DNA of 64,000 bases from Bacteroidales bacterium (GTDB lineage Bacteria > Bacteroidota > Bacteroidia > Bacteroidales > UBA932), in the NCBI GenBank assembly GCA_017465225.1, contig JAFTWQ010000009.1, forward strand, positions 1 through 64,000, given 5' to 3'. Position numbers and translations under genes: made by a program. The notes beneath the pieces are model-generated. The model had not been told where the DNA came from and did no database searches. It saw only the letters and a list, made by a program, of their open reading frames with translations. Shown here piece after piece: positions 63,342 to 64,000 of the stretch. Positions within the stretch are counted from its first letter, which is position 1. The number at the start of each line of letters is the position of its first letter.

Positions 63342-64000
63342 ATGAAGACATTCGGATATTTTGATGACGCGCATCGCGAATATGTGATCACCGACCCCAG
63401 GACCCCTTGGCCTTGGATCAATTATCTCGGCAACGAGGACTTCTTCTCTCTGATTTCCAACACAGCGGGCGGATATACATTCTGCAAGGACGCCAAGTTC
63501 CGCAGGATCACCCGTTACCGTTATAACAATGTCCCTATGGACAATGGAGGAAGGTATTTCTATATCAATGATGCTGGCACTGTGTGGTCGCCGGGCTGGA
63601 AGCCTTGCAAGACCCCTCTCGACTTCTATGAGTGCCGTCATGGTATGAGCTACACCCGCATCATCGGAGCAAAGGACGGTCTCGAGGCAAGTGTGCTCTT
63701 CTTCGTTCCGCTCGGAGTGTGGGGAGAGGTGCAGAAGATGACTCTCCGCAACACATCCGGAGCAAAAAAGAGCTTCAAGCTGTATTCATTCACTGAGTGG
63801 TGTCTCTGGAATGCAGCTACAGACATGGAGAATTTCCAGCGTAACTTCTCGACAGGAGAGGTTGAGGTGGACGGTTCTGTAATATATCACAAGACCGAAT
63901 ACAAGGAGCGCCGCAACCACTATGCGTTCTATAGCGTGAACGCTCCTGTGGACGGATTCGACACCGACAGGGAGACATTCATAGGTCTTTACAACGAGTT
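63342..64000 (+). CDS. GH94 cellobiose phosphorylase, 3' end outside window
   Basis: The first 219 residues are present. [31 protein letters not shown]-type opening, [26 protein letters not shown], and [24 protein letters not shown] match the N-terminal domain of GH94 cellobiose/cellodextrin phosphorylases. No signal peptide, so cytoplasmic. It would split cellobiose with phosphate into glucose-1-phosphate and glucose, paralleling GH130 for mannosyl-glucose. ATG 63342 lies 2 bp past the GH36 stop. The catalytic Asp region is beyond the edge. Confidence 0.9.
   Translation, partial: MKTFGYFDDAHREYVITDPRTPWPWINYLGNEDFFSLISNTAGGYTFCKDAKFRRITRYRYNNVPMDNGGRYFYINDAGTVWSPGWKPCKTPLDFYECRHGMSYTRIIGAKDGLEASVLFFVPLGVWGEVQKMTLRNTSGAKKSFKLYSFTEWCLWNAATDMENFQRNFSTGEVEVDGSVIYHKTEYKERRNHYAFYSVNAPVDGFDTDRETFIGLYNE

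Larger units (their letters stand above)
37902..64000. other. Polysaccharide utilization locus, galacto(gluco)mannan type, continues past right edge
   Basis: Fourteen consecutive genes: GH43 and a 2-epimerase on the minus strand, then AraC regulator, GH5-CE7, SusC, SusD, two surface glycan-binding proteins, GH26, GH5, GH26, GH130, GPH symporter, GH5, GH36 and GH94 (partial) on the plus strand. The GH26/GH130/2-epimerase set is the known signature of beta-mannan catabolism. GH94 and GH5 endoglucanase-type enzymes add glucose linkages, GH36 galactose, and CE7 acetyl removal. Confidence 0.85.

Noticed and set aside
1-64000. CRISPR arrays, insertion sequences, prophage or conjugative elements
   Set aside because: No regularly spaced direct repeats, transposases, integrases or transfer genes were seen; the only phage-like trace is the ORF6N remnant.

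Overview
The window looks like chromosomal DNA of a Bacteroidales bacterium (phylum Bacteroidota). The evidence is a FrdA/FrdB-type fumarate reductase, a fused SecDF, single-chain glycyl-tRNA synthetase, many lipoprotein signals, SusC/SusD pairs, TonB-linked outer-membrane proteins, and promoters of the Bacteroides type (TTTG, 19-20 bp, TAnnTTTG). Genus cannot be fixed from the sequence alone. No rRNA, tRNA, CRISPR array or transposase was seen, and no stretch longer than about 300 bp lacks a gene.

Layout. 1-2.8 kb: 3' part of a fumarate reductase operon. 2.8-12.5 kb: housekeeping genes (hflX, tonB-like, ybeY, mnmG, ruvA, sufS, sufE, a DUF59 gene, folK, glyS). This part carries three near-identical parS-like 16-mers within 2.3 kb and several short palindromic repeats sitting at stop codons. 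12.5-14.4 kb: a small lipoprotein, a shortened ORF6N gene with a structured, attenuator-like leader, and a ThiL homologue lacking its metal/ATP aspartates. 14.5-21.6 kb: a GH3 glucosidase, a secreted EEP-family phosphodiesterase and dnaE. 21.6-29.2 kb: a lipocalin-like lipoprotein, an outer-membrane operon (STN-TonB receptor, DUF4249 lipoprotein, beta-barrel) and secDF. 29.3-37.8 kb: a PD40/SPOR protein with nfeD and floA, a sigma factor broken by a frameshift with its membrane partners, rsmA, aspS and a secreted protein of unknown function.

37.9-64.0 kb is a large polysaccharide utilization locus. Its content points to acetylated galacto(gluco)mannan: a GH5 mannanase fused to a CE7 esterase, SusC/SusD, two surface glycan-binding proteins, two GH26 mannanases, GH5 endoglucanase-type enzymes, a GH36 alpha-galactosidase, a GPH-family importer, a mannobiose/cellobiose 2-epimerase, a GH130 mannosylglucose phosphorylase and the start of a GH94 cellobiose phosphorylase. 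Inferred flow: surface mannanases cut and deacetylate the chain, SusCD imports oligomers, periplasmic enzymes trim them, the symporter carries disaccharides to the cytoplasm, and epimerase plus phosphorylases release sugar phosphates. An AraC-type regulator sits at the head, and a strong promoter overlapped by an inverted repeat precedes the main operon. The locus continues past the right edge.
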